Assembly: GCA_038205395.1 (NCBI GenBank)
Contig: JBBRBX010000001.1
Coordinates: forward strand, 82,557-146,556
DNA length: 64,000 nt
Direction: 5' to 3'
DNA from: Fredericiella sp038205395
Lineage (GTDB): Bacteria > Chloroflexota > Anaerolineae > Caldilineales > Caldilineaceae
Shown: positions 8,403 to 17,104 of the stretch, piece after piece
Numbering within the stretch: the stretch's first letter is position 1
Layout: each line of letters begins with the position of its first letter
Translations under genes and position numbers: made by a program
The notes under the pieces: generated by a model
Told to the model about the DNA's origin: nothing
What the model saw: the letters and a program-made list of their open reading frames with translations, nothing else
Databases searched by the model: none

Positions 8403-8450
8403 GAATGTACTGCTGGTTGCCCAACAAACATTTGCAAAGGAGACATTGCC

Positions 8451-8924
8451 GTGAGTGACATTGAACAGTATGTACAGGATATCATCGCTCTGCATCAGGC
8501 GCTGCACCAGCAGGTGAGCGAAGAGATCGCCGGCTTGGACAGCGCCGCCTTGAACTGGACGCCCGCCACGGAAACCTCTTCGATTGGAACAATTGTCGTT
8601 CACACCCTGGGAGCGCAGGCCGAAATGCTGCGCAACCTGCTTGGCATCCCCACGCAGCGCGTGCGTGCTGCCGAGTTCACGACAGAAAATCACCAGCCGG
8701 CAACACTTGAACAGATCATCGCGCAGGCAGAGTCCGATTGGGGGGAGCTTGCCCCACGCTTAGGGGAAAAGGAACTGCGCACAGCTATCTCACGCCCCAA
8801 CAAGCCTGTGCCGCAGAGCGGCCTCTTCTGGTTGGTGCGCGACTATGGACACATGCGTGAGCACCTGGCGCAGATCGGGCTGACCAAGCAACTGTATGCT
8901 GCGCAAAAAGAGTCTGGTGATTGA
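8451..8924 (+). CDS. DinB-superfamily (YfiT-like) protein
   Basis: 157 residues, the normal length of the DinB/YfiT four-helix bundle. The N-terminal histidine-containing helix (IIALHQALHQQV) and a C-terminal HMREHLAQIGLTKQL segment fit the family, whose histidines bind a divalent metal. Members act as thiol-dependent S-transferases using bacillithiol or mycothiol, or are of unknown role. The start is GTG, with AAAGGAG eight bases upstream. The gene is 48 bases downstream of the LLM gene on the same strand and could be the last gene of that operon. Confidence 0.75.
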   Translation: MSDIEQYVQDIIALHQALHQQVSEEIAGLDSAALNWTPATETSSIGTIVVHTLGAQAEMLRNLLGIPTQRVRAAEFTTENHQPATLEQIIAQAESDWGELAPRLGEKELRTAISRPNKPVPQSGLFWLVRDYGHMREHLAQIGLTKQLYAAQKESGD

Positions 8925-8960
8925 CGACGCACAAACAGGGAAAGTCTTCGCCGGCAACCA

Positions 8961-9524
8961 CTATTCGCTGAATAGTTTTTCGGCTTCGCTTAGAAAAACC
9001 GACACAGTCAGTTCATCAATGTTGCAGAACTGAACCTCGGTGATGCTGCTGCCGGGATGGGACTCGAAGTAGGTGACAGCCGCCTGCCGCAGGACACGTG
9101 CGCTGATGTTCTTGGGCATCCCATAGATACCCGACGAGATAGCGGGAATGGCGATAGTGCGCACGGCTTGCGCGTCCGCCAGCGCGAAGGTGCAGGCAGC
9201 GGCCTGCGCCAGCTTATGCTCTTCATCGCCGCTGCCCCAAATAGGGCCGACGGCGTGGATCACATATCTGGCCGGCAGCTGTCCGGCCCCGGTAATGGCG
9301 GCACTGCCAGTCGCCACACGCCCATGCGCACGCACCCATTGATCGCTCTCGATCTGGATGCTGTCGCCGCCGCGCCGGCGAATTGCGCCGGCGACGCCAC
9401 CGCCATGCTGCAAACTCTCATTGGCGGCGTTGACGATGGCATCGACGGCTGCCTCGGTAATGTCGCCCTGCACAATGGTGAGTGCCTGGCCTGTAGCCAG
9501 CGTGTAAGTGGCGCGTACAACCAT
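8961..9524 (-). CDS. macro-domain ADP-ribose-binding protein
   Basis: 187 residues, single macro domain with a short tail. The ADP-ribose-binding signature is present: DAIVNAANESLQHGGGVAGA near residues 26-45, ITGAGQLPARYVIHAVGPIW, and the phosphate-binding loop SSGIYGMPKN. Such proteins remove ADP-ribose from proteins or hydrolyse O-acetyl-ADP-ribose and ADP-ribose-1''-phosphate. The gene is transcribed away from the upstream DinB gene (convergent) and is about 80 bases downstream of the CocE-like hydrolase start region on the opposite reading order. No ADP-ribosyltransferase partner is visible nearby, so a housekeeping role is more likely than a toxin-antitoxin role. Confidence 0.88.
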   Translation of the reverse strand: MVVRATYTLATGQALTIVQGDITEAAVDAIVNAANESLQHGGGVAGAIRRRGGDSIQIESDQWVRAHGRVATGSAAITGAGQLPARYVIHAVGPIWGSGDEEHKLAQAAACTFALADAQAVRTIAIPAISSGIYGMPKNISARVLRQAAVTYFESHPGSSITEVQFCNIDELTVSVFLSEAEKLFSE

Positions 9525-9603
9525 CGGTTGATCCTTTCCGTCAGGATGAGCGTGCTAAGCGCTTTCGAGAGCACCACAGGACAAAAACGAAAACAGAAAA
9601 CCG

Positions 9604-11367
9604 TTAGTCGGCGCTGCTGTCCAAGGGCAGCTGCACAGCCGACGGATGCGCAGCGTCGTGATACACCGTCTGCTCGGCCAGACAGTAGGTGGTGCTTTGC
9701 ACCTGCGGTTCCGGCACGCCCAGATTGCGGGCAAAGCGCGGGTGGGCGCCGCTGGAAACCTGGACGCGAATCCGGTGGCCGGCGCAAAAGCGGTAGGCTG
9801 TAGCCGAAAGGTCAATGGTGATGCGCAGGCTGCCGTCCGGCTGCGGCTCGCCCCGCCCCGGTGCAATGCGGAAGTTGCCGTCACACACGTTGAGCGAGCG
9901 CCCGCTGCGCTCCACATCGCAAACGCGCACAAAAAAGTCTGTATAGGGCAGGGAAGAAGCCACATAGAGCACCGCCCGCACATAGCCGATAACTTCGACA
10001 TCGCCCGGCAGAGGAGGCGTCGAAAAGACCAGCACATCGGCGCGTGCCTCCAGCGCCCGATTATCCACCCGGCCGGCGTCCGTACCCATTTTGCGACCAC
10101 CAACATTTGGTGTCGGCAGCGCCGGATTATAGCAATATTGGTCCGGTGCAGCACCGGCTGCCGCCGGTTCCCAACGCAGCCGGCCCGTCTTCTGTGCGCC
10201 GCTGCCGTGCAGATAAAGTTGGTACTCTGTAGCCGGCGGCGGCCAGACGGAAAAGCTGCGCCAGCGGTTGGCGCCCATGATATACAGACGCACTGGCTTC
10301 TTGCGCAGCTTGCTGGGGTCGCCGCGCAGATGCGCATCGAACCAGGCCAGGCTTTCGTTGAAGGCAGGCGCCAGATAACCGCTGTCTAAGTGATGCCAGG
10401 GGCCAATGGTCAGATAAGAGCCGCGTCCTGCAGCCTGTTGTGCCATAAAATCTGTCAGCAGCCCGTCGAGAAACAAGTCATACCAGCCGGAGGTGAAGCT
10501 GGCAGGCGGCGCAGCGGCGACGGACGCCGAATGGTCGGACGCAGACCAATAAGGATGGGCGGGGTCGGATTCGGCCATCTCACGATATAATGCTCCGCTG
10601 TGGCCGATGGCCACTTCGTCCGCCGTCAGTATGGGGAGATGGTCAAACGCCTGGTGCAGAAAGCGATCCTGCACAACACCGTCGTTGATGCGCTGCATCC
10701 GCGCCAGCATACTCAGCCCTGGCGTATCCATCGCCTCCATCTGAAACATCCAACGCAGCAGCAGGCCAAGCGGAAACCCATTCTGCGGGTAGCTCATCAG
10801 GTTGGAACTCGTGATCAGCGGCGCCAGCGCCTTGAGATGGGGAGAGGCGGAAGAAGCGGCGGCCCACTGGCAGTAACCCAGGTAAGACGCTCCCCACATG
10901 GCTATGGAACCGTCACTCCACGGCTGCCGAGCAATCCACTCCAGCGTCGCCGCGCCATCGTCCGCCTCGGACAGAAAAGGCATAAACTCGCCGCTTGCTT
11001 CATCCGCCGACCCAAAACGCCCGCGGCAGTCCTGGCAGATGACATGATAGCCGTGCGTCGCAAATTGATAGGCAAACAAACCTGCTGCGATGCTGCCGGC
11101 AGCACCCTTCCCATAGGGCGTACGCATCAAAATAGATGGCCCAGCCACTACACCCACAGGCTCATAGTGGTCTGTGGCCAACAGCAGCCCATCAGCAGCG
11201 GGAACCGCCAAATCAGCGATCAGCCGGACCCGGTGACGTCCAGCCGGCAGCCCCAGCCAGCCGGCAAACAGTTGGCGCAGCAGCCCGGCAGCCGTGGGGT
11301 TGGCGAGGGCTTTTTGTTCCCAAGCTACATACTTGGCAAGCAACGTACTATCTACAGGTGTGAACAT
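9604..11367 (-). CDS. CocE/NonD-family serine hydrolase (S15 X-Pro dipeptidyl-peptidase-like)
   Basis: 587 residues. An N-terminal alpha/beta hydrolase domain holds the nucleophile elbow GASYLG (after SDGSIAMW), preceded by the GRGRFG-like QDCRGRFGSA oxyanion region. A catalytic histidine is expected in LTIGPWHH. A C-terminal jelly-roll domain begins near residue 370 (RLYIMGANRWRS). Enzymes with this layout, such as cocaine esterase and glutaryl-7-ACA acylase, hydrolyse esters or amides. The start at 11367 was chosen because AAGGAAAT lies eight to nine bases upstream; a longer form begins at 11433. No signal peptide is visible, so it is probably cytoplasmic. Confidence 0.87.
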   Translation of the reverse strand: MFTPVDSTLLAKYVAWEQKALANPTAAGLLRQLFAGWLGLPAGRHRVRLIADLAVPAADGLLLATDHYEPVGVVAGPSILMRTPYGKGAAGSIAAGLFAYQFATHGYHVICQDCRGRFGSADEASGEFMPFLSEADDGAATLEWIARQPWSDGSIAMWGASYLGYCQWAAASSASPHLKALAPLITSSNLMSYPQNGFPLGLLLRWMFQMEAMDTPGLSMLARMQRINDGVVQDRFLHQAFDHLPILTADEVAIGHSGALYREMAESDPAHPYWSASDHSASVAAAPPASFTSGWYDLFLDGLLTDFMAQQAAGRGSYLTIGPWHHLDSGYLAPAFNESLAWFDAHLRGDPSKLRKKPVRLYIMGANRWRSFSVWPPPATEYQLYLHGSGAQKTGRLRWEPAAAGAAPDQYCYNPALPTPNVGGRKMGTDAGRVDNRALEARADVLVFSTPPLPGDVEVIGYVRAVLYVASSLPYTDFFVRVCDVERSGRSLNVCDGNFRIAPGRGEPQPDGSLRITIDLSATAYRFCAGHRIRVQVSSGAHPRFARNLGVPEPQVQSTTYCLAEQTVYHDAAHPSAVQLPLDSSAD

Positions 11368-11445
11368 TCTTACTCTTATTTCCTTATCAGGGCCTTGCCC
11401 GCTGGCAAAGCTGTCCGGCGGCTTGAGGCGCATCCGGTTCTGTGA

Positions 11446-12096
11446 TTACCGGCGCACGGACCAGGCGATTAGCAGTTGTGCGGCCCAATAGGTGGACATG
11501 ACGATTATGCTGCTCTGTGGAATGATCGCGCGGAACTTGTTGAGCGCCAGGGTGGAATCGGAGAACAAGAACAGCACCGCGCCGATCATGGCCGCCAGCG
11601 CACTGAGATCACTCCAGCGAATCCACATTTCCGCCGCCTGCCAGCCCATAACGAGCAGCACGGAGGCATAGGCAATCACAGGGATGCGCAGCGCCCCAAT
11701 ATGCGGCCAGAGCAGGTAGAGTAAAGCCGTGCCATAGGCCAGGTAGACCAGTGCTAGCCACCAGGTAAAACCAAAGCCGTCGCGTGAGCGGTAGGCGCCG
11801 ATATAGAACAGATGGGCCACCAAAAAGCTGGCCAGACCCAGAATAAAAAAGCGGTCGTCAAACAGCATCAAAAATATATCGCCCATCAGCGAAAACAGCA
11901 GTCCAATGATCACCAGCCAGCGGTACAGATCGGAAATCGGCGCCGGAATGACCCAGGCAATCCCCGCAATCAGAAGGGTCGTCAGCGGCTTCAACATATA
12001 ACGCAGCCGCTCTCTGCCACTGTTGAGCGTTGCGATATAGACCAGGCTGGAGGCCAGCGCCGCCAGTGTGAGGATGTTGGCAAACATGCGACACAT
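11446..12096 (-). CDS. YhhN/TMEM86-family membrane protein (lysoplasmalogenase-like)
   Basis: 216 residues and about seven to eight membrane helices, a full-length YhhN protein. The signature aspartates of the family are present in SLMGDIFLM and VLFLFSDSTLALNKF. Human TMEM86B of this family cleaves the vinyl ether of lysoplasmalogen; bacterial members are mostly uncharacterised. The ATG at 12096 is used, with 12087 as an alternative; no strong Shine-Dalgarno is visible. It follows the ICMT-like methyltransferase gene by 19 bases on the same strand, so the two lipid-related membrane proteins probably form an operon. Confidence 0.8.
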   Translation of the reverse strand: MCRMFANILTLAALASSLVYIATLNSGRERLRYMLKPLTTLLIAGIAWVIPAPISDLYRWLVIIGLLFSLMGDIFLMLFDDRFFILGLASFLVAHLFYIGAYRSRDGFGFTWWLALVYLAYGTALLYLLWPHIGALRIPVIAYASVLLVMGWQAAEMWIRWSDLSALAAMIGAVLFLFSDSTLALNKFRAIIPQSSIIVMSTYWAAQLLIAWSVRR

Positions 12097-12115
12097 GCTT
12101 TCGGGTTGAACTGGT

Positions 12116-12559
12116 TTAATAAATGAGCGGAATAAGGCGCTTGCTGCCGGCCATATAAGACCGATAATCGGCAAAATACGCCATCAACAAATGTTCCTCA
12201 TACCGCACCTTGACCAGCAGATCGGCCAGCAGCGCCAGCCACAGCCCCCAGCGCAGCGACGTCGCAGTTTCCAACACCAGCGCCAGCGTCCCCAACAGCA
12301 GCGCCGCATACATAGGATGGCGGATCCAGCGGTACGGGCCGCTGCGCACAAGCTGCGCATCTGGGCGTGGATCAGGTGTGACGTTGACATTGCTGAGACG
12401 AACAGCCAACAGCGCCCACACCCCCAGCAGCACGGCCGCCACTTCCATCGCTAGGAAGAGCGGATTGCGCGCCAGGATCGGGCCTGTCAGGGCGATAGCA
12501 ATTAAACATAGAAACTGGATAGTCACCAAAGTGTAAGACTTCATTCTGCTGCGCTGCAT
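12116..12559 (-). CDS. isoprenylcysteine carboxyl methyltransferase-like membrane methyltransferase
   Basis: About 147 residues with four membrane helices. The cofactor-binding signature GPYRWIRHPMYAALLLG and the downstream KVRYEEHLL...Y segment are typical of ICMT/PEMT-type integral membrane methyltransferases that use S-adenosylmethionine. In bacteria they methylate lipids, quinone precursors or unknown hydrophobic substrates; there is no protein prenylation context here. Three in-frame ATGs (12559, 12544, 12592) precede the first helix and none has a strong ribosome-binding site, so the start is uncertain. It is the first gene of a two-gene operon with the YhhN protein. Confidence 0.8.
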   Translation of the reverse strand: MQRSRMKSYTLVTIQFLCLIAIALTGPILARNPLFLAMEVAAVLLGVWALLAVRLSNVNVTPDPRPDAQLVRSGPYRWIRHPMYAALLLGTLALVLETATSLRWGLWLALLADLLVKVRYEEHLLMAYFADYRSYMAGSKRLIPLIY

Positions 12560-12730
12560 AGTAGGATCAATACCACGAGTGACGGCTTTCATCAACTTTG
12601 GGCCGTCACACCCCAGCTGTATCAAGCCGGAAACGCGCCGCAGCGGCGACTTTTGCGTATGATCAGTGATAGAATAAAACGAGCAAACAACAGAGCGCAT
12701 TGCAAGGGCACAAAGAGAAAGGGATAAAAC

Positions 12731-13471
12731 ATGTGCAAATTTTTTACCAACCGTCGTGTAACGGGACTAGCTGCTTTCAGCCTGGCGCTGCTGCTGCTGG
12801 CCGGCTGCGGCATTGGCCTGGTGGTGGGGTCGGGCAACTCGGTTACGGAGGAGCGCCCAATTGAAAATGTCAAGGGAGTCGAGCTTAGCTTTGTGGGCGA
12901 TCTGCGCATTACGCAAGGCAATGAGGAAAAACTGGTGATTACAGCCGACAACAATATGCTGCCGCTGATCACCACCGAAGTTAACGACGGCATATTGGAA
13001 ATCGGGAGCAAATCCACTGTCGGTCTGCAGCCCACCACGGAACTGCGCTATGATCTGACGGTGCGCAACCTCGACAGCTTACGCCTGAGTGGGGCCGGCA
13101 ACGGTGAAATGGGTGGGTTGACGACACAGGATTTGAAGGTAGAGATCAGTGGGGCCGGCAATCTCACGCTCAACAATGTACAGGCACGCCAAGTAGATGC
13201 GCTGCTCAGCGGATTTGGCAATTTGGAAATCAGCGGCAAGGCGTCGCGCCAGAGCGTCAAACTGAGCGGCGCCGGCAACTACAGCGGTGGCGATTTTGCA
13301 ACGGGCGCAACCGACGTGACTATCTCCGGACTAGGCAATGCCACTGTACGGGCGGATGAAACGCTAAAGGCGGTTATCAGCGGGGCCGGCAACATCGACT
13401 ACTATGGCCAACCACAAGTGAGCCAGCAGATTACCGGTCTGGGCAGGGTGCACAGCAGAGACGAAGAATAG
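12731..13471 (+). CDS. lipoprotein with a GIN (DUF2807) beta-helix domain
   Basis: 246 residues. A signal peptide ends in the lipobox LLAGC, with C26 as the lipid-modified residue. The rest is one GIN/DUF2807 domain: FVGDLRITQGNEEKLVI at the start, then five short repeats containing SGAGN or SGFGN/SGLGN, which form turns of a parallel beta-helix. Function of these surface or periplasm-side adhesin-like domains is unknown. The gene is divergent from the ICMT-like gene and ends 69 bases from a convergent CNNM protein gene. No partner gene is evident. Confidence 0.87.
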   Translation: MCKFFTNRRVTGLAAFSLALLLLAGCGIGLVVGSGNSVTEERPIENVKGVELSFVGDLRITQGNEEKLVITADNNMLPLITTEVNDGILEIGSKSTVGLQPTTELRYDLTVRNLDSLRLSGAGNGEMGGLTTQDLKVEISGAGNLTLNNVQARQVDALLSGFGNLEISGKASRQSVKLSGAGNYSGGDFATGATDVTISGLGNATVRADETLKAVISGAGNIDYYGQPQVSQQITGLGRVHSRDEE

Positions 13472-13540
13472 CCGCAGCATTGACCGGAAAGGCAGATAGA
13501 ATGCCGCCGGTAGCAGCAATTGACCCAGCCGATGCTGCTG

Positions 13541-14866
13541 CTAGCGGCGCTCCTGCTCGTCCACCTTTTCCTGGGTCACCAACACTTTGTCCACCCGCCT
13601 GCCGTCCATGTCCAGAACTTCCAATTTGTAATCGGCCAACTGCACCTTATTGCCCGAGGCGGGGACACGGCCCAACATGCTCATGATCATGCCGCCCAAC
13701 GTCTGGTAAGAAGCATCGTCTTCGTCAGGCAGTTCTTTAATGTCAAATGTATCTTTGAATTCGTCTACGGGGTACATGCCGTCCACCAACCAAGTGCCGT
13801 CGTCGCGTTCTACCACCGGCGATTCGCTGTACCCCTGATTATTGGGCAGCTCACCCAAAATAGCGCGCATAATATCGGTAAAGGTGACCAGCCCTTCCAG
13901 GCCGCCATATTCGTCAATCACCAGCGCCAGATGCGAACTCGTTTCGCGCAGGCGCTCAATTACATCCAATGCCGGCATGCTTTCGGGCACAAACAAAGGA
14001 GGCTGCGCCAGCTCCACAAGATCGATCTTCTCATCAACCATATGCTTAGCCAACAGATCCTTGACCATAACGACGCCGATAATATCGTCCAGGTCATCAC
14101 GCGCCACAGGATAACGCGAGTGGCCGTACTCCAACACAGTTGCGCGCACCTGCTCCGCGCTGTCTTCCACATCAAACCAGATCATATCGGTGCGCGGCGT
14201 CATAATGGCGCTGACGGTGCGGTCGCTCAGGCGAAACACCTGCGCCAGAATTTCCTCTTCAATCGGCTCGAACACACCCGACTGCGTACCCTGCTCAAGC
14301 AGCACCCGCACTTCCTCGTCGGTGACGAGCGGGTCTGTGTTGGGCTTGATTCCCAATAGGCGCAGCAGTCCAGTGCTGGATTTGTTGAGCACCCAGACAG
14401 CCGGGCGCGTCACCAGCGACAGCCAGCGCATAGGGCCGGCCACCCAAGTAGCAATACGTTCGGCATTGTTGAGCGCGATGCGTTTGGGCGCCAGTTCACC
14501 CACCACCAGCGACAAATAGGTGATGACGACCACAACAATCGCCACCGCCAAAGGCTCGGCAAAGCGTTGCAGCCCAGGCACTTGACCCAGCAGCAACGCA
14601 AATGGCCCCGACAAGGTAGCTCCGCTAAAGGCGCCGGTGAGGATGCCAATCAGCGTGATGCCGATCTGAACGGTCGAAAGAAAGTCGCCCGGCGCTTCGG
14701 CCAGGCGCAGGGCGGCCAGCGCCGACGGGCTGCCGGCATCCGCCATCTGCTGCAAACGCGGCTTGCGCGCCGACACAATCGCCATCTCGGCCATCGAAAA
14801 CAGGCCGTTCAAGATAATCAGTAAAACAATAATCAAAAAGCTGCCCAAGAAGCTGTTGACCTCCAC
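13541..14866 (-). CDS. CNNM/CorC-type CBS-domain membrane protein (HlyC/YtfL family)
   Basis: 441 residues, standard length. An N-terminal DUF21 domain with three to four membrane helices (about residues 1-190) contains the GELAPKRIALNN motif characteristic of CNNM transporters. Two CBS motifs follow (about 215-335, including IMTPRTDMIW and LVIDEYGGLEGLVTFTDI), then a C-terminal transporter-associated CorC_HlyC domain (GMYPVDEFKDTFD). The family takes part in magnesium, cobalt or other cation efflux or sensing; hemolysin in old names is misleading. The start is an ATG at 14866, with the S9 peptidase gene ending 31 bases upstream on the same strand. Confidence 0.9.
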   Translation of the reverse strand: MEVNSFLGSFLIIVLLIILNGLFSMAEMAIVSARKPRLQQMADAGSPSALAALRLAEAPGDFLSTVQIGITLIGILTGAFSGATLSGPFALLLGQVPGLQRFAEPLAVAIVVVVITYLSLVVGELAPKRIALNNAERIATWVAGPMRWLSLVTRPAVWVLNKSSTGLLRLLGIKPNTDPLVTDEEVRVLLEQGTQSGVFEPIEEEILAQVFRLSDRTVSAIMTPRTDMIWFDVEDSAEQVRATVLEYGHSRYPVARDDLDDIIGVVMVKDLLAKHMVDEKIDLVELAQPPLFVPESMPALDVIERLRETSSHLALVIDEYGGLEGLVTFTDIMRAILGELPNNQGYSESPVVERDDGTWLVDGMYPVDEFKDTFDIKELPDEDDASYQTLGGMIMSMLGRVPASGNKVQLADYKLEVLDMDGRRVDKVLVTQEKVDEQERR

Positions 14867-14896
14867 ACCAGATTAAAGCGGCGAACTATCCTTGTT

Positions 14897-16993
14897 TCAC
14901 CCAATGGCGTCCAGAAAAAACGCGTACTCAAACGCCGTCTCACGCAGGTATTCATAGCGGCCGGTTGGGCCACCGTGGCCGACGCTCATGTTTGTGCGCA
15001 GCAGTACACGGTTGTGCAGCCCTGGCTGTTCCTGCTGCAAAGCGCGCAGCCTGGCAACATACTTAGCCGGCTCCCAATACTGGACGCGCGGATCATGCAG
15101 ACCCGCTGTCGTCAGCAGGAGTGGATAGTTTGTGACCGCCAAATTATCATAGGGGGAATAGGCGCGCATGTAGGTATACTGTTCCGGCTCTTCCGGGTCG
15201 CCCCATTCTTCATATTCCATTGCCGTCAGAGGAATGGAAGCGTCCAGCATTGTGTTGATTACATCCACAAAGGGCACACCGGCGAATACGGCTGCGAATA
15301 GATCCGGGCGCAAATTGACGACCGCCCCCATCAACAAGCCGCCGGCGCTGCGACCGCCGATTGCCAGCCGAGACGGGTTGGTGTAGCTGGCGGCAATCAA
15401 CTGCTCGGCACAGGCAATAAAGTCCGTGAAGCTGTTGCGCTTGTGCAGAAGCTTGCCTTGCTCATACCAGGAGCGCCCCAGCTCGCTGCCGCCGCGCACA
15501 TGCGCCATGGCCACCACAAAGCCGCGATCAAGCAGGCTGATGCGCTGCGCCAAAAAGCGCGGTTCAACGCTGGAGCCGTAGGCGCCATAGCCGTAAAGAA
15601 AGGTAGGATTGTCACCCGTCAGCGCCAGACCCTTGCGGAAGGCCAATGAAATCGGGATGCGTATTCCATCGGCGGCTGTCGCCCAATGTCGCTCCACCAC
15701 ATACTCATCCGGATTATACCCGATGACCTCCTCCTGCTTGAGGATGGTGAAAGTGTGCTGCTGCATGTCGTAAGCATAGACCGTGTTGGGCGTCTTGAGC
15801 GATGAGTAGGTCAGGTAAACGACCGGCGTCGTAAACAAGGCGTTGCGCACCAGGCTGCAGGTGTAGACGGCCTCCGGGAACAGCACATCATGCCGGCCGA
15901 TCACCGCCGGCTGATCATCCCCCGCCAACTCCAGTACCCGCAGCGCCGGCAGCCCTTGCCGCCGGCCGAACAGCACCAGATGCCCGGTAAATGTGTGCAG
16001 CCGCTCGATCAGCATCTGCGGGTCATGCGCGGCCACTTCCTGCCACTGCGCTTTACCCGGCGCGGCAGCCGGCGCCGCCAGCACGCGAAAATTGGGTGCG
16101 TTCCAGTTGCTGCGGATATAGAACCACTCCCCGCGTGCATCCACACTGTATTCATGGCCGGCGCTGCGCGGCTCAATCACCTGGGCTGGCTCCAGAGGCG
16201 CTGCCGCCCGCACAAACCATATTTCACTGGTTGTGTTGCTGTCCAGCGTGATCAAGAGATAGTCGCCGCTGGATGTCTTGTGGACGCCAGTAAAGAAACG
16301 CATGTCCGGCTCATGGAAAACACGCACATCAGTTGCTGTGTCTTTCCCCAGCCGATGATGCCAGACGCTGTCCGGGCGATGCGCATCACCCAATGTGGTG
16401 TAAAAAAGGTGGAGCGAGTCGGCAGCCCACTCCAGCCCATAGTAAGCATTGCCCATCTGATCCGGCAGCAAGTCACCAGTAGCCAGATTTTTGACTCGCA
16501 CCAAAAATGTTTCGCTGCCATCTATATCCAATGTATAGGCAAGCAGCCGTTGGTCTGGGCTGACGCGCCACTCGCCTAAATCACAAAAGGCGTGGCCGGC
16601 TGCCAGCACGTTGACATCCAGCAGAATTTCTTCTGCGGCGTCCACAGCAGCATGCCGCCGGCACAGGATCGGATAGTCCTGGCCCGCCTGCGTGCGTTCA
16701 TAGTAGACATAGTCGCCCTCCGGCAGTGGAGCCGACACATCCGTCTGGCGAATGCGGCCCAATATCTCCTGGTAGAGGGTCTCCTGCAGCGCTTCCGTGT
16801 GCGCCATGGCGGCAGCAGTGTACGCATTCTCTGCCGCCAGATAGGCCAAGACCTCAGGGTTCTCACGCTCACGCAGCCAAAAATAGTCATCGCGGCGCAC
16901 ATCACCATGTTTAACGATGTCAACAGGCCATCGCTGTGCCTGCGGGGGAGCCAATGAGCTTTTAGTATGCGCCAAGTTGCCTCGCTTGTTCAA
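14897..16993 (-). CDS. S9A prolyl oligopeptidase family, oligopeptidase B-like
   Basis: 698 residues, the length of oligopeptidase B. An N-terminal beta-propeller (about 80-420) is followed by the alpha/beta hydrolase domain. The nucleophile lies in GGRSAGGLLMG, the acid in HDPRVQYWEPAKYV and the histidine in SVGHGGPTGRYEYL, so the triad is complete. Oligopeptidase B cleaves short peptides after basic residues; the cut preference cannot be read directly. It has no signal peptide and should be cytoplasmic. The earliest possible start is TTG at 16993, just after an in-frame stop; later TTG codons (residues 7 and 14) are possible because no strong Shine-Dalgarno is visible. Confidence 0.88.
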   Translation of the reverse strand: MNKRGNLAHTKSSLAPPQAQRWPVDIVKHGDVRRDDYFWLRERENPEVLAYLAAENAYTAAAMAHTEALQETLYQEILGRIRQTDVSAPLPEGDYVYYERTQAGQDYPILCRRHAAVDAAEEILLDVNVLAAGHAFCDLGEWRVSPDQRLLAYTLDIDGSETFLVRVKNLATGDLLPDQMGNAYYGLEWAADSLHLFYTTLGDAHRPDSVWHHRLGKDTATDVRVFHEPDMRFFTGVHKTSSGDYLLITLDSNTTSEIWFVRAAAPLEPAQVIEPRSAGHEYSVDARGEWFYIRSNWNAPNFRVLAAPAAAPGKAQWQEVAAHDPQMLIERLHTFTGHLVLFGRRQGLPALRVLELAGDDQPAVIGRHDVLFPEAVYTCSLVRNALFTTPVVYLTYSSLKTPNTVYAYDMQQHTFTILKQEEVIGYNPDEYVVERHWATAADGIRIPISLAFRKGLALTGDNPTFLYGYGAYGSSVEPRFLAQRISLLDRGFVVAMAHVRGGSELGRSWYEQGKLLHKRNSFTDFIACAEQLIAASYTNPSRLAIGGRSAGGLLMGAVVNLRPDLFAAVFAGVPFVDVINTMLDASIPLTAMEYEEWGDPEEPEQYTYMRAYSPYDNLAVTNYPLLLTTAGLHDPRVQYWEPAKYVARLRALQQEQPGLHNRVLLRTNMSVGHGGPTGRYEYLRETAFEYAFFLDAIG

Positions 16994-17003
16994 TCAACAT
17001 TTG

Positions 17004-17026
17004 GTTATGACTTGGCAAATCATAAC
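17004..17026. promoter_or_regulatory. inverted repeat between divergent genes, possible operator
   Basis: GTTATGA and TCATAAC form a perfect seven-base inverted repeat with a nine-base spacer. It lies just upstream of the S9 peptidase start and 78 bases before the META/NodB-like lipoprotein gene on the other strand. The regulator is unknown. Confidence 0.35.
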
Positions 17027-17104
17027 GAGATCGGGGACAATCTACAACTTGAGCAAAGGATGCAGGAAGATCCGCAAACCGTTCAACAGAACAAGGAGAG
17101 CAGC

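Noticed and set aside
10600..11445. 281-codon plus-strand frame across the CocE-like gene
   Set aside because: Antisense shadow of a clear serine hydrolase; composition (Gln, Arg, His, Pro rich) is typical of a shadow frame.
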